NCBI GenBank assembly: GCA_007693335.1
Contig: REDU01000103.1
Coordinates: 1 to 50,336, forward strand
DNA from: Ilumatobacter sp.
GTDB lineage: Bacteria > Actinomycetota > Acidimicrobiia > Acidimicrobiales > Ilumatobacteraceae
Length of the DNA: 50,336 nucleotides
Direction: 5' to 3'
Positions 1 through 7,392 of the stretch are shown one piece after another. Both the position numbers and the translations under genes were made by a program. Below the pieces are notes generated by a model. That model searched no databases and was not told the origin of the DNA. It worked only from the letters and a program-made list of their open reading frames with translations. Within the stretch, counting starts at the first letter, position 1. The number at the start of each line of letters is the position of its first letter.

Positions 1-865
1 GGGCCTCGAACTCGTAGACCCAGGTCTCACCCGGCTGGATCTGCGGCTGGGTGTAAGGGGGCACGCCGTCCTGGGCGTTGACGATGTCGACGCCGTGCCA
101 GTGGATCGAGGTGCCGACGGGCAGCTGGTTGTCGAGCACGAACCGGGCCTTGTCGCCGAGCTCGAGGTGGATGTGCGGTCCGGGGACCGTGCCGTTGTAG
201 GTCCAGGCCTGGACGATCTGGCCGGGCTCGACCTCCCAGTCGACGATCTCGGCGGTGAGGTTGAACTCCTTGGTGCCGTCGGCGAGGATCGTCGGCTCGA
301 GCAGCTGACCGCCGAACTCCGACTTCTCCTCCTCGACGAAGCGCCACGCCACGTCGTCCATCGACGCTTCCATGGCCGCCCAGTTCTCGAAGCCGTGGAA
401 GTGGTCGTACCCGTTGGCCGTGCCGGTCAGCGGTCCGGGCACGGCACCGATCAGGATGTGCAGTTCGCCCACCATGCCCGCCTGGGCGTGGCCGGGGATG
501 TCACAGTCGAAGTCGTAGACACCGACGTCGAGCACACCCAGGTCGACCAGCTCGCTCTGGCCGGGCTGCAGGTCGCTCGTGCCCGTGCCGAGGATCTTCA
601 GGTTGTGCACCTGGCTGTCGGTGTTGGTCACGTTGAGTTGCACCCGACCCGGCGGGGCCATGATGTGTGGCGGGTTGAAGCGCATCGACCCGAGGTCGAT
701 GTCGATCACCGACACGTCAGCGCTCTCGCCCGATCCTCCGGCGCCCGCCGCTGACTCGCTGGTCCCCCCGGTCTGAGCCACGGCGAAGATGCCGAGGAAG
801 AGGGCGGCGAGGGCGGCGCCGAACGCCGCCCACCCGATGAACGTCCGGTCGTCTCGTGAACTCAT
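1..865 (-). CDS. Multicopper oxidase with N-terminal cupredoxin domain (3' end cut by window edge)
   Basis: An open frame runs from ATG at 865 off the left edge, giving 288 visible codons. Residues about 8-30 form an N-terminal membrane anchor or signal (WAAFGAALAALFLGIFAVA). A cupredoxin domain follows at about 50-140, with type 1 copper ligands: His in QVHNL, then Cys, His and Met in the stretch FDCDIPGHAQAGMVG. A multicopper oxidase first domain then begins, with the trinuclear-site motif IHWHGVD. The fusion suggests an exported copper oxidase that carries its own electron-transfer domain. Laccase-like activity is more likely than copper nitrite reductase because HWHG is present, but the C-terminal copper motifs lie outside the window. 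It lies 102 bases downstream of the histidine kinase on the same strand, and a DosR-type box lies in that gap. Confidence 0.88.
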   Translation of the reverse strand, partial: MSSRDDRTFIGWAAFGAALAALFLGIFAVAQTGGTSESAAGAGGSGESADVSVIDIDLGSMRFNPPHIMAPPGRVQLNVTNTDSQVHNLKILGTGTSDLQPGQSELVDLGVLDVGVYDFDCDIPGHAQAGMVGELHILIGAVPGPLTGTANGYDHFHGFENWAAMEASMDDVAWRFVEEEKSEFGGQLLEPTILADGTKEFNLTAEIVDWEVEPGQIVQAWTYNGTVPGPHIHLELGDKARFVLDNQLPVGTSIHWHGVDIVNAQDGVPPYTQPQIQPGETWVYEFEA

Positions 866-891
866 GGGCGCGAGTGTCGCCGGACGAGCGG

Positions 892-897
892 AGCGTC
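892..897 (-). promoter_or_regulatory. Candidate -10 of the multicopper oxidase promoter
   Basis: On the minus strand this reads GACGCT, close to the TANNNT -10 form seen across this window. Its upstream edge lies 33.5 bases from the centre of the DosR-type box at 924-937. The -10 of the histidine kinase has exactly the same distance to the second box. The predicted leader is about 20 bases. Confidence 0.35.
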
Positions 898-923
898 AGC
901 AGTGGCCGTGGTCGTGACGAATT

Positions 924-937
924 GGGACCAAAGTCCC
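924..937. promoter_or_regulatory. DosR/DevR-type box upstream of the multicopper oxidase
   Basis: The sequence GGGACCAAAGTCCC has perfect 5-bp inverted arms (GGGAC/GTCCC). Read toward the oxidase it is GGGACTTTGGTCCC, one mismatch from the core GGGACTTTAGTCCC of the mycobacterial DosR consensus. The adjacent regulator at 2098-2760 is strikingly DevR-like, including its recognition-helix region, so this is probably its binding site. The box centre lies about 45 bases upstream of the predicted transcription start, a normal position for a NarL/DosR-type activator. Confidence 0.75.
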
Positions 938-967
938 ATCGTTCCGGCTGGCGGAGGTGCTACGCCG

Positions 968-2008
968 TCAGGCGAACGGGACGGTCCACATCAGCACGGC
1001 GCCGCCACCAGCACCCGAGGTGAGCGCGCACGATCCACCGAGTGAGGCGGCCCGCGACCGCAGATTGGCCAGACCGTGGCCGCCCCGGTAGGCCTGTGCG
1101 AGGTTCGCAGGTGGGCCGACGCCGTTGTCGGTCACGCGCATCGTGAGGTGCTGCCCCTGCAGCTCCACCAGCACATCGGTCTGGCTGGCAGCGGCGTGAC
1201 GGGCGACGTTGCCGAGGGCCTCGCGCATCGACGCCACCATCTCGGTGCGGATCTCGTGGGTGATCACACTCTCGACCGGGCCCTCGAGCCGCAGGGCCGG
1301 TGTGAAGCCCAGCACACGGTTGGCCTGGGCCATGACGTCGGCCAACTCCTGACCGAGCGACCCATCGCTCGCCGCTGAGCCCGTCCCGCTCGTACCGAGG
1401 GTGAACACGATGGTGCGGACCTCGGAGATGATGCGGTCGACATCGTCGACGATCGACTCCAGCTTCGAGGTGAGCTCGTTCTCGGCACCGGCCGCCACCG
1501 CCACGGCCTGCACCGACAGGCCCGTGCCGTAGAGGTGCTGGAGCACCACGTCGTGCAGGTCGCGACCGATGCGGGCCCGCTCCGACGCGAGCGTGAGCTG
1601 CTCGTTCGCCGCTGCCAGCCGGCGCTGGCTCTCGATGCGCTCGGTCACGTCGCGTACCGCGGCGATCACGTACCGCTGACCGTCGTGTTCGAGTGGACTC
1701 AGCGAGATCTCGACCGGCACGAGCGATCCATCGCGCCGCAGCAGCATCAGCTCGAGCCCGGAGCCCATGGATCGTTGGGACGGCGCCGCGGCGAACGACC
1801 GTCGGTGTTCTCGATGTGCCGGCCGCAGCGACTCGGGCACCAACTCGTCGACCGAGCGGCCCACGAAGTCCTCCGCGGGTCGTCCGGCCAGTCTGGCGAT
1901 CGAGGCATTGGCGAAGTGGATCACGCCGTCGGTGTCGACGAGCAACACTCCGTCCGGGGAGCGGTCGACCGCGTGGATCAACAGTGCGGAGTCCAGCGTC
2001 GGATTCAC
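968..2008 (-). CDS. PAS-domain sensor histidine kinase, NarL-partner (HisKA_3) type
   Basis: 346 residues, with no membrane segment, so probably cytosolic. A PAS domain covers about residues 8-125 (from DRSPDGVLLVDTDGVIHFAN to AAVRDVTERIESQRR). The HisKA_3 dimerisation helix follows, with phospho-acceptor His152 in RDLHDVVLQHL. The ATPase domain ends the protein, with MRVTDNGVGPP and GHGLANLRSRAASLGG. It is transcribed divergently from the DevR-like regulator 89 bases away, so the two form a two-component pair. Mycobacterial DevS/DosT use GAF domains; here a single PAS takes that place, so the signal may differ. The GTG start at 2008 lies 7 bases after a -10 hexamer, suggesting a leaderless mRNA. 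Confidence 0.88.
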   Translation of the reverse strand: MNPTLDSALLIHAVDRSPDGVLLVDTDGVIHFANASIARLAGRPAEDFVGRSVDELVPESLRPAHREHRRSFAAAPSQRSMGSGLELMLLRRDGSLVPVEISLSPLEHDGQRYVIAAVRDVTERIESQRRLAAANEQLTLASERARIGRDLHDVVLQHLYGTGLSVQAVAVAAGAENELTSKLESIVDDVDRIISEVRTIVFTLGTSGTGSAASDGSLGQELADVMAQANRVLGFTPALRLEGPVESVITHEIRTEMVASMREALGNVARHAAASQTDVLVELQGQHLTMRVTDNGVGPPANLAQAYRGGHGLANLRSRAASLGGSCALTSGAGGGAVLMWTVPFA

Positions 2009-2015
2009 GACCCGG

Positions 2016-2021
2016 ACCGTA
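2016..2021 (-). promoter_or_regulatory. -10 of the histidine kinase promoter
   Basis: Minus-strand TACGGT ends 7 bases before the GTG start codon. No -35 like TTGACA is visible at the usual distance, which fits activator-dependent transcription. The DosR-type box at 2048-2061 is centred about 45 bases upstream of the predicted start. Confidence 0.5.
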
Positions 2022-2047
2022 GTGGTCCCGACCGGTCCACGAGGAAC

Positions 2048-2061
2048 GTGACATTGGTCCC
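2048..2061. promoter_or_regulatory. Second DosR/DevR-type box between the divergent kinase and regulator genes
   Basis: Plus strand GTGACATTGGTCCC matches the first box (GGGACTTTGGTCCC in the same orientation) at 12 of 14 positions. It lies 40 bases upstream of the kinase start and 37 upstream of the regulator start, so it could serve both promoters. This implies autoregulation of the two-component system. Confidence 0.6.
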
Positions 2062-2097
2062 TGTGTGGTCGCTCCAGGATGTGGTCGACTGTCTCCC

Positions 2098-2760
2098 GTG
2101 AGCGACCGACCCATCACCGTGTTCTTGATGGACGACCATGAGGTCGTGCGTCAGGGCGTCCGCTCCCTCCTCGAGGCGTCCGGTCAGATCGAGGTGGTGG
2201 GCGAAGCGTCCACCGCCGCTGAGGCGCTGGCGCGGATCCCGGCCGTACAGCCCGATGTCGCGGTGCTCGACGTGCGGGTACCCGACGGCAACGGCATCGA
2301 GGTCTGCCGCGAGGTCCGCAGCCAGGTGGGGACCTCCTGCTTGATGCTCACCTCGTACTCCGACGACGAGGCGCTGTTCGAGGCGATCATGGCCGGCGCG
2401 GCGGGGTACGTCCTGAAGCAGGTGCGCGGCAGCGAGCTCGTCTCGGCGGTCCTCCGGGTCGGCGCCGGCGAATCCCTGCTCGACCCCGCCATCACGGGCA
2501 AGGTGCTCGCGCGGCTGCGGGCGCCCTCGGCCACCGACGAGCGGCTCGCCCGCCTGAGCGACCAGGAACGACGGATCCTCGCCCTCATCGCCGAGGGGAT
2601 GACCAACCGGCAGATCGCCGGTGAGATGTTCCTGGCCGAGAAGACGGTCAAGAACTACGTGTCGAACCTGCTCGCGAAGCTCGGCATGGAGCGACGCACC
2701 GAGGCCGCGGTGTTCGCCACCAAGCTGGAGCTGAGCGGCCAGCACATCGAGAACGACTGA
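2098..2760 (+). CDS. devR: DevR/DosR-like response regulator (NarL/LuxR family)
   Basis: 220 residues from GTG at 2098. The receiver domain (about 5-125) has the acidic pair D12 D13, phospho-acceptor D58 in [11 protein letters not shown], and Thr/Lys switch residues in LTSYSDDE and YVLKQV. The C-terminal LuxR-type HTH contains [18 protein letters not shown] and [20 protein letters not shown]. From memory, this stretch and the following [10 protein letters not shown] are almost the same as in mycobacterial DevR. An earlier in-frame GTG at 2065 was rejected because homology begins at [10 protein letters not shown] and 2065 lies against the box. It probably binds the two DosR-type boxes here and responds to the divergent kinase. 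The symbol rests on similarity and box presence, not on proven orthology. Confidence 0.88.
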   Translation: MSDRPITVFLMDDHEVVRQGVRSLLEASGQIEVVGEASTAAEALARIPAVQPDVAVLDVRVPDGNGIEVCREVRSQVGTSCLMLTSYSDDEALFEAIMAGAAGYVLKQVRGSELVSAVLRVGAGESLLDPAITGKVLARLRAPSATDERLARLSDQERRILALIAEGMTNRQIAGEMFLAEKTVKNYVSNLLAKLGMERRTEAAVFATKLELSGQHIEND

Positions 2761-2783
2761 GTCCGGAGCCCGCCCGGGCCCGC

Positions 2784-2789
2784 TACCGT
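2784..2789 (+). promoter_or_regulatory. -10 of tmk (leaderless)
   Basis: TACCGT ends 8 bases before the GTG start at 2798, so transcription probably begins at or next to the start codon. Confidence 0.5.
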
Positions 2790-2797
2790 CGGGCGCC

Positions 2798-3430
2798 GTG
2801 GCACCACCTGCCTTCCCTCCTGCCCACCCCCCGGCCTACATCGCGTTCGAGGGTCCCGAAGGCTGCGGCAAGAGCACCCAGGCACGGCTGCTGGCCGAGA
2901 CGATCGGCGCGGTGCTCACCCGGGAGACCGGCGGCACCCCCATCGGTGCCCGACTCCGCGACATCCTCCACGATGTGACCGTGATCGATCTCGACACCCG
3001 GGCCGAGGCGCTGATGATCGCAGCCGATCGGGCCCAGCACATGGCCACCGTGGTGCGCCCGGCGCTCGACGCCGGTCGTCACGTCGTGTCCGACCGCAGC
3101 GTGTTCTCGACCCTCGCCTACCAGGGGTACGGTCGCCAGCTGTCGCTCGAGGAGGTGCGCAGCGTGAACGACTGGGCACTGCGCGGCACCTGGCCGTCGC
3201 TGGTCGTGCTCCTGGACGTCCCGGCAGACGTGATCGCACGTCGCATGGCCTCGCGTGATCTCGATCGCTTCGAGCGTGAGGGGAACGGGTTCCACGAACG
3301 CGTGACCGCCGGATTCCACGACATGGCCCGTCACGACCGCAGTCGGTGGGAGGTCGTGGATGCCATGGCGCCCATCGACGAGGTGGCCGCTGCGGTACGT
3401 GCGATCGTCGAGGATCGACTCGGTCTGTGA
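2798..3430 (+). CDS. tmk: Thymidylate kinase
   Basis: Phosphorylates dTMP to dTDP with ATP, in the cytosol. 210 residues, the usual size. The P-loop GPEGCGKST lies at residues 19-27, the dTMP-site DRS motif is in VSDRSVFSTLAYQGYGR, and a lid region with several Arg follows. The GTG start is supported by the -10 hexamer 8 bases upstream. The first 13 residues are Pro-rich and not part of the fold. The holB start lies 26 bases downstream, and tmk-holB is a common bacterial pairing. Confidence 0.95.
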   Translation: MAPPAFPPAHPPAYIAFEGPEGCGKSTQARLLAETIGAVLTRETGGTPIGARLRDILHDVTVIDLDTRAEALMIAADRAQHMATVVRPALDAGRHVVSDRSVFSTLAYQGYGRQLSLEEVRSVNDWALRGTWPSLVVLLDVPADVIARRMASRDLDRFEREGNGFHERVTAGFHDMARHDRSRWEVVDAMAPIDEVAAAVRAIVEDRLGL

Positions 3431-3456
3431 GCGCCGCGGGAGCAGGAGACGTCGGC

Positions 3457-4506
3457 GTGAGCAGTGTCTGGGACGACGTCGTGGGCCAGTCACCCACGGT
3501 CGACCTGCTGCGTCGTGCCGCCGCCGATCCGCTGCACGCCTACCTGTTCGTGGGGCCCCACGGTGCCACCAAACGTCAGGCCGCCAGGGCGTTCGCAGCG
3601 ATGCTCATCAGCGGCAGCGACGATCCGACCACCCGCGATGCGCGCCTGGTGCTCAACGGTGAGCACCCCGACGTCCACGAAGTGGAACGCGAAGGGTCGG
3701 CCATTCTGATGCCAGCGGCACGCGAGATCGTCCGGCTGTCGTCGCTCGCCCCCAACGAGAGCGACCGCAAGGTCATGGTGCTGCACGAGTTCCATCTGCT
3801 GTCGCCGGCTGCCGCCGCCGTGCTGCTCAAGACCGTCGAGGAACCGCCGCCGTCCACGGTGTTCCTGATCCTGGCCGACCACCTGCCGCCCGAGCTGGTG
3901 ACCATCGCGTCACGCTGCGCCCGGGTGCTGTTCCACTCGATCACCGATGAGATGGTGGCCGACCGCCTGGTGGGCGAAGGGGTCGATCCCGAGACCGCCC
4001 ACGAAGCCGCACGATCGGCCAACGGCGACCTCGAACGAGCTCGCCTCCTGGCCGGCGATCCCGAGCTCGTGGTGCGGCGACGGGCGTTCGCGACCGTGCC
4101 CGAGCACCTCGACGGCAACGGTGCCACCGTGATGCGTCTGGTCGACGAGCTCATCGAGCTGATCGACCGGGCGGCGGAGCCACTGGTGGAGCGCCAGACC
4201 GCGGAAGCTGTGATCCTCCAGGAGCGCATCGAACGCTTCGGCGAGCGCGGCAGCGGCAAGAAGGCGCTCGAGGAACGCCACAAGCGCGAGCTCCGTCGCC
4301 ATCGGGCCGACGAGCTGCGGCTGGGACTCGCGGAGCTGGCCGGGACGTACCGGGACGCGCTGGTGGCCGAGCGGGTCGAACGCCCCGAGGCGGCCGCCGA
4401 GGCCGTGCACCATCTCCACGAGGCCATCGCCGCGATCGACCGGAACCCGAACGAGGCGCTGCTGCTCCAGGCACTGCTCTGGTCGCTGCCGGTGCTGTCC
4501 CGATAG
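3457..4506 (+). CDS. holB: DNA polymerase III delta-prime subunit
   Basis: Clamp-loader subunit that helps place the sliding clamp at primed DNA. 349 residues. The N-terminal AAA+ domain begins WDDVVGQSPTVDLLRRA. The P-loop position reads GPHGATKRQ and lacks the usual GKT/S, as is common for delta-prime, which does not hydrolyse ATP. The SRC motif is present (IASRCARVLF). An Arg/Glu-rich C-terminal collar domain follows. GTG at 3457 was chosen because AGGAGA lies at 3444-3449. GTG at 3427, overlapping the tmk stop, has no such site. Confidence 0.92.
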   Translation: MSSVWDDVVGQSPTVDLLRRAAADPLHAYLFVGPHGATKRQAARAFAAMLISGSDDPTTRDARLVLNGEHPDVHEVEREGSAILMPAAREIVRLSSLAPNESDRKVMVLHEFHLLSPAAAAVLLKTVEEPPPSTVFLILADHLPPELVTIASRCARVLFHSITDEMVADRLVGEGVDPETAHEAARSANGDLERARLLAGDPELVVRRRAFATVPEHLDGNGATVMRLVDELIELIDRAAEPLVERQTAEAVILQERIERFGERGSGKKALEERHKRELRRHRADELRLGLAELAGTYRDALVAERVERPEAAAEAVHHLHEAIAAIDRNPNEALLLQALLWSLPVLSR

Positions 4507-4523
4507 GCTCCACGCCGCTCCCC

Positions 4524-4598
4524 GCCCGGATAGCTCAGGGGTAGAGCAACGCACTCGTAATGCGTAGGTCGTGGGTTCAATTCCCACTCCGGGCTCCA
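4524..4598 (+). tRNA. tRNA-Thr (anticodon CGU), CCA encoded
   Basis: A full cloverleaf is visible: acceptor GCCCGGA/TCCGGGC, D-arm GCTC/GAGC, anticodon stem ACGCA/TGCGT with loop CTCGTAA, T-stem GTGGG/CCCAC with loop TTCAATT, discriminator T at 4595 and encoded CCA at 4596-4598. The anticodon CGT reads the codon ACG. Confidence 0.97.
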
Positions 4599-5050
4599 CG
4601 AAGTACCTGGTAAATCGGAATTTTTTCTCTTGACGGACAGCCGGCTGTCGCCGGCGTCGAGCAAGGGCAGCTCCGGATCGTTCATCGCGCCCATGGTGGC
4701 CGAACGAGACGGTGAGACGGGCTGGGTCCTCTCCGGCAGACCGACTTCGTTACGCAAGGCGCGCAGGGCAGTTGCCACTTCGTCATGTGGGTGCAGGATG
4801 ATGAACACGTTCACGCTGTCCTGGTGAGGTGCCACCTCTCCCGGCGCCTCACCAGCAGCGGTCCACGTCACGGGCTCGGAACCGAACTGCGGGAGGCGTC
4901 GCCACGGCATCCCGTACCGTGCCGCCGATCGACGTAGCGGGACCGCCCCCGATCGCCGGGCGACGACGCGACGTCGACGGGGATTCACCGTGATCGGAGC
5001 GAAAAGCGGCCCGGGGTTTCCAGGTACGGGTTCCGGGGAATTTCCACCGG
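4599..5050. other. Intergenic region, mostly featureless
   Basis: About 450 bases between the tRNA and the DmdA-like gene. A run of six T at 4621-4626 follows the tRNA but without a convincing stem. A possible gene remnant on the minus strand is listed separately. No riboswitch core could be recognised upstream of the DmdA-like gene. Confidence 0.5.
4630..4835 (-). pseudogene. Possible remnant of a SAF-domain (UxaA/altronate dehydratase-like) protein
   Basis: Reading from GTG at 4835, the first 33 residues resemble the start of SAF domains of the UxaA family, with the stretch LHPHDEVATALRALR. A purine-rich GGGAGAGG lies just upstream. After residue about 35 the similarity stops, the composition becomes Ser/Pro-rich, and the frame runs on through the opposite strand of the tRNA and holB without a sensible stop. 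This looks like a broken gene end. The family match is from memory over a short stretch, so the call is weak. Confidence 0.22.
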
Positions 5051-6202
5051 GTGTTCGTGTTCGATCCGGATCTGTCGGCAGCGGTCGGCCCGCGGGTACG
5101 TAAGTCACCCCTGTTCGATTGCACGGTCCGCGCCGGGCTGAGTGCGGTGTCGACGTACAACCACATGTGGTTGCCGATGAGCTACGGGGATCTCGACGCC
5201 GAGTACGAGCGTCTCACGACACGGGTGTCGATGTGGGACGTCTGCGCGCAACGTCATGTCAGCGTCGCGGGTGCTGACGCCGATCGACTCACCCAGCTCG
5301 TCACCGCCGTCGACGTCAGCGACACTCCGCCCGGTCAGGCGATCTACGCGCCGATGGTCGACGGCGACGGAACACTGATCAACGACCCGGTGCTGCTGCA
5401 CTGGCTCGATCGCACATGGCGGTTCTCGATTGCCGACGCCGATGTCGGACTGTGGCTCGCTGGAGTCGCTCATGGGCGCGAGCTCGACATCACCGTTCGT
5501 GAGCTCGACACCGTCACGATCGCAATCCAGGGACCGAACGCGCACGACGTCACTGCTGCGCTCGGCCTGGAGTGGACAGCCGGACTCGACCGTTTCCGGC
5601 TCCGACGGGCCACGATCGCCGCGCCCGACCGGGGCCGGATCGACGTCGTGGTGTCGCGTTCGGGATGGAGCAGCCAGGACGGTGTGGAGATCTTCTGCGA
5701 CCAGGCCGACGTGGCCGAGTCGCTCTGGCAGGCAATTGCGGCAGCCGGGGAACCGTTCGGCATCGGCCCCGGCGCGCCCAACGCCACGGAGCGCATCGAG
5801 AACACCTTCTTGTCCTACGGCACTGACACCGGCTACGACGCGAACCCCCTCGAGCTGGGGATGACCGACACGATCGACCTCGACGGACCGGATTTCATCG
5901 GGCGCGACGCCTTGCGGCGCATTTCCGCCGACGGGCCGGGTCGGCAGCTGATCGGTTGCGTCATCGCCGGCGATGACATCGACACACTGCCCCATCCGGT
6001 GCCGTTGTCGATCGACGGCACCGACGTCGGTCGCTTGCGTGCCGGCACCCACTCTCCCCGGTTCCGACGAAACATCGGGCTGGCGCTGATCGACGCTCGC
6101 TGCTCTCCCGGTGACATCGGCATCGTGGTCCTGCCCGCCGGACACGGCGAGCGGTCGGTGCGACTCGTCGATCTGCCGTTCGATCGATCGCTTTCGGGCT
6201 GA
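5051..6202 (+). CDS. DmdA-like DMSP demethylase (GcvT/aminomethyltransferase fold)
   Basis: 383 residues. Members of this fold move a one-carbon group to tetrahydrofolate; DmdA demethylates dimethylsulfoniopropionate (DMSP) to methylmercaptopropionate and 5-methyl-THF. Motifs recalled from SAR11 DmdA are present in order: YNHMWLP, MWDVCAQRHV, NDPVLL, WRFSIADADVGLWL, IAIQGPNA, VSRSGWSSQ-GVEIF, GIGPGAPNATERIEN and SYGTDTGYDANPLELG. These are closer to DmdA than to glycine-cleavage GcvT. GTG 5051 is preceded by GGGGAA at 5035-5040; GTG 5057 is an alternative. The next gene, 15 bases on, handles methyl- or methylene-THF, which fits disposal of the methyl group. Substrate is inferred; related family members demethylate other compounds. 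Confidence 0.75.
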   Translation: MFVFDPDLSAAVGPRVRKSPLFDCTVRAGLSAVSTYNHMWLPMSYGDLDAEYERLTTRVSMWDVCAQRHVSVAGADADRLTQLVTAVDVSDTPPGQAIYAPMVDGDGTLINDPVLLHWLDRTWRFSIADADVGLWLAGVAHGRELDITVRELDTVTIAIQGPNAHDVTAALGLEWTAGLDRFRLRRATIAAPDRGRIDVVVSRSGWSSQDGVEIFCDQADVAESLWQAIAAAGEPFGIGPGAPNATERIENTFLSYGTDTGYDANPLELGMTDTIDLDGPDFIGRDALRRISADGPGRQLIGCVIAGDDIDTLPHPVPLSIDGTDVGRLRAGTHSPRFRRNIGLALIDARCSPGDIGIVVLPAGHGERSVRLVDLPFDRSLSG

Positions 6203-6217
6203 GCGGCCGAGGACGAT

Positions 6218-7195
6218 GTGACCGCGACCCCGTTCAGCTGCCCCAAGCGCATGGTCTACGGACCGTGCGGAGGGGTCCGCCCGAACCACGACTGCGAGGC
6301 AGCCCCCGAGCCGTGCCCATTTGCCGACTCGGTCGTCGTGCCACCGCCCGGCGAGGTCGTCCATCGACCCAGACCTCTCGATCTCGGCACGGCCATCATC
6401 GATCTGGTGCTTCCTCCGGCCGACGACGAACTGGACGCGATCGTCGACATCTATCGCTCGCTCGGCGCCGTCGCCCTCGTCGGCGAACACCTCGACGACC
6501 CACGACCACACATCCCACACGTCAATGCCGAACGTCTCGCGGTACTCGCACAGCCCGCCATCCTCACCGTCACCGGCCGGTGGCGCTCGACCGACGAACA
6601 TGCCGACGAGGTGGGCCGACTGGTCGACGCGGGCGTTGTCGCCGTCCACTGCGTGACCGGCGATCATCCCGCTGTGCGGTTCGGACCCCACGCAACTGCT
6701 CCGTTCACCCTCGACGGCACCCGTCTCGCCGGGATCGCACGGGCGGCCGGTGCGAACGTCTCGGTTGGTGAGAGCCCGGCGGCGCCGCCGACCGCGGACC
6801 GCCCGGCCCGACTCGCAGCAAAAGAACGCGCAGGAGCCGATCTCGCGATCCTCAACCATGCCGGCACGACCGGCGACCTGATCGCGTTCGCGGATCGTGT
6901 CTCCGCAACCGGCGCGACACTCTCACTCGTCGCCCCCGTGCCGGTCGTGACCGACGAACGCTCCGCGAAGTCGTTGGCCGCCTTTCCCGGCCTCGTGCTC
7001 GACGACGGACTCGTCGACCGAGTGCTCGGCTCGGCCACGCCCCGGGCCACCGGGATCGCCGCTGCCGTCGAGATGGGTCGCACACTGCTGGACAGCGGGC
7101 GCTTCGCAGCCGTCAATCTCTCCGGATTCGCGCACGGCCTCACGGCCGTGCAGAGCGCCGAAGTCATGGCATCCATTGCAGGTGATCTGGAGTGA
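6218..7195 (+). CDS. Methylenetetrahydrofolate reductase-like protein with N-terminal MetV-type Cys motif
   Basis: 325 residues. The N-terminus carries the MTHFR_C/MetV signature CPKRMVYGPCGGV, with Cys at 8, 17, 26 and 33, probably a metal or Fe-S site. The remainder (about 50-325) reads as a compact alpha/beta barrel of the MTHFR type, with the stretch VVAVHCVTGDHPAV and a long Ala-rich C-terminal half. The FAD-binding details cannot be confirmed by eye. Because it directly follows the DmdA-like gene, the likely role is oxidising 5-methyl-THF from the demethylation to methylene-THF. GTG 6218 is preceded by GAGG at 6209-6212. Confidence 0.65.
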   Translation: MTATPFSCPKRMVYGPCGGVRPNHDCEAAPEPCPFADSVVVPPPGEVVHRPRPLDLGTAIIDLVLPPADDELDAIVDIYRSLGAVALVGEHLDDPRPHIPHVNAERLAVLAQPAILTVTGRWRSTDEHADEVGRLVDAGVVAVHCVTGDHPAVRFGPHATAPFTLDGTRLAGIARAAGANVSVGESPAAPPTADRPARLAAKERAGADLAILNHAGTTGDLIAFADRVSATGATLSLVAPVPVVTDERSAKSLAAFPGLVLDDGLVDRVLGSATPRATGIAAAVEMGRTLLDSGRFAAVNLSGFAHGLTAVQSAEVMASIAGDLE

Positions 7196-7373
7196 TCGGC
7201 GACGCCCGCCGCCAACGGCGTCGACGGCTGGCTCGGTGCGCCGACCGGAGCGTCCTGGTCGTCAATCTGATCGGCTCTGATCGTGGCCACCGGTGATCGT
7301 GCTGTGCCGTAGTGGGTCGGTCTGGCCGTCTGCTCGGTGCCGCAGAGATGCGCTGGACGCGCGTCAGCACTCT

Positions 7374-7392
7374 ACGTATAGTTAGACGTATG
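7374..7392 (+). promoter_or_regulatory. Promoter and direct-repeat operator candidate of the vapBC-type operon
   Basis: The -10 TATAGT (7377-7382) lies 7 bases before the antitoxin ATG, and a weak -35 TGGACG (7354-7359) lies 17 bases upstream, so the mRNA is probably leaderless. The heptamers ACGTATA (7374-7380) and ACGTATG (7386-7392) are direct repeats 12 bases apart, spanning the -10 and the start codon. This suits autorepression by an RHH antitoxin. Confidence 0.5.

Noticed and set aside
3541-3600. Broken P-loop in holB as a sign of a defective gene
   Set aside because: Delta-prime subunits commonly lack a working P-loop; the rest of the protein is normal.
4900-5050. Glycine or THF riboswitch upstream of the DmdA-like gene
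   Set aside because: The conserved riboswitch core stretches could not be found in the sequence by eye.
3576-5108. A 510-codon minus-strand open frame across holB, the tRNA and the following gap
   Set aside because: It crosses the opposite strand of a tRNA and of holB. Only its short part at 4630-4835 shows any resemblance to a protein family and is listed as a weak remnant.
5105-6859. A 584-codon minus-strand open frame
   Set aside because: Antisense to the DmdA-like and MTHFR-like genes, with shadow composition.
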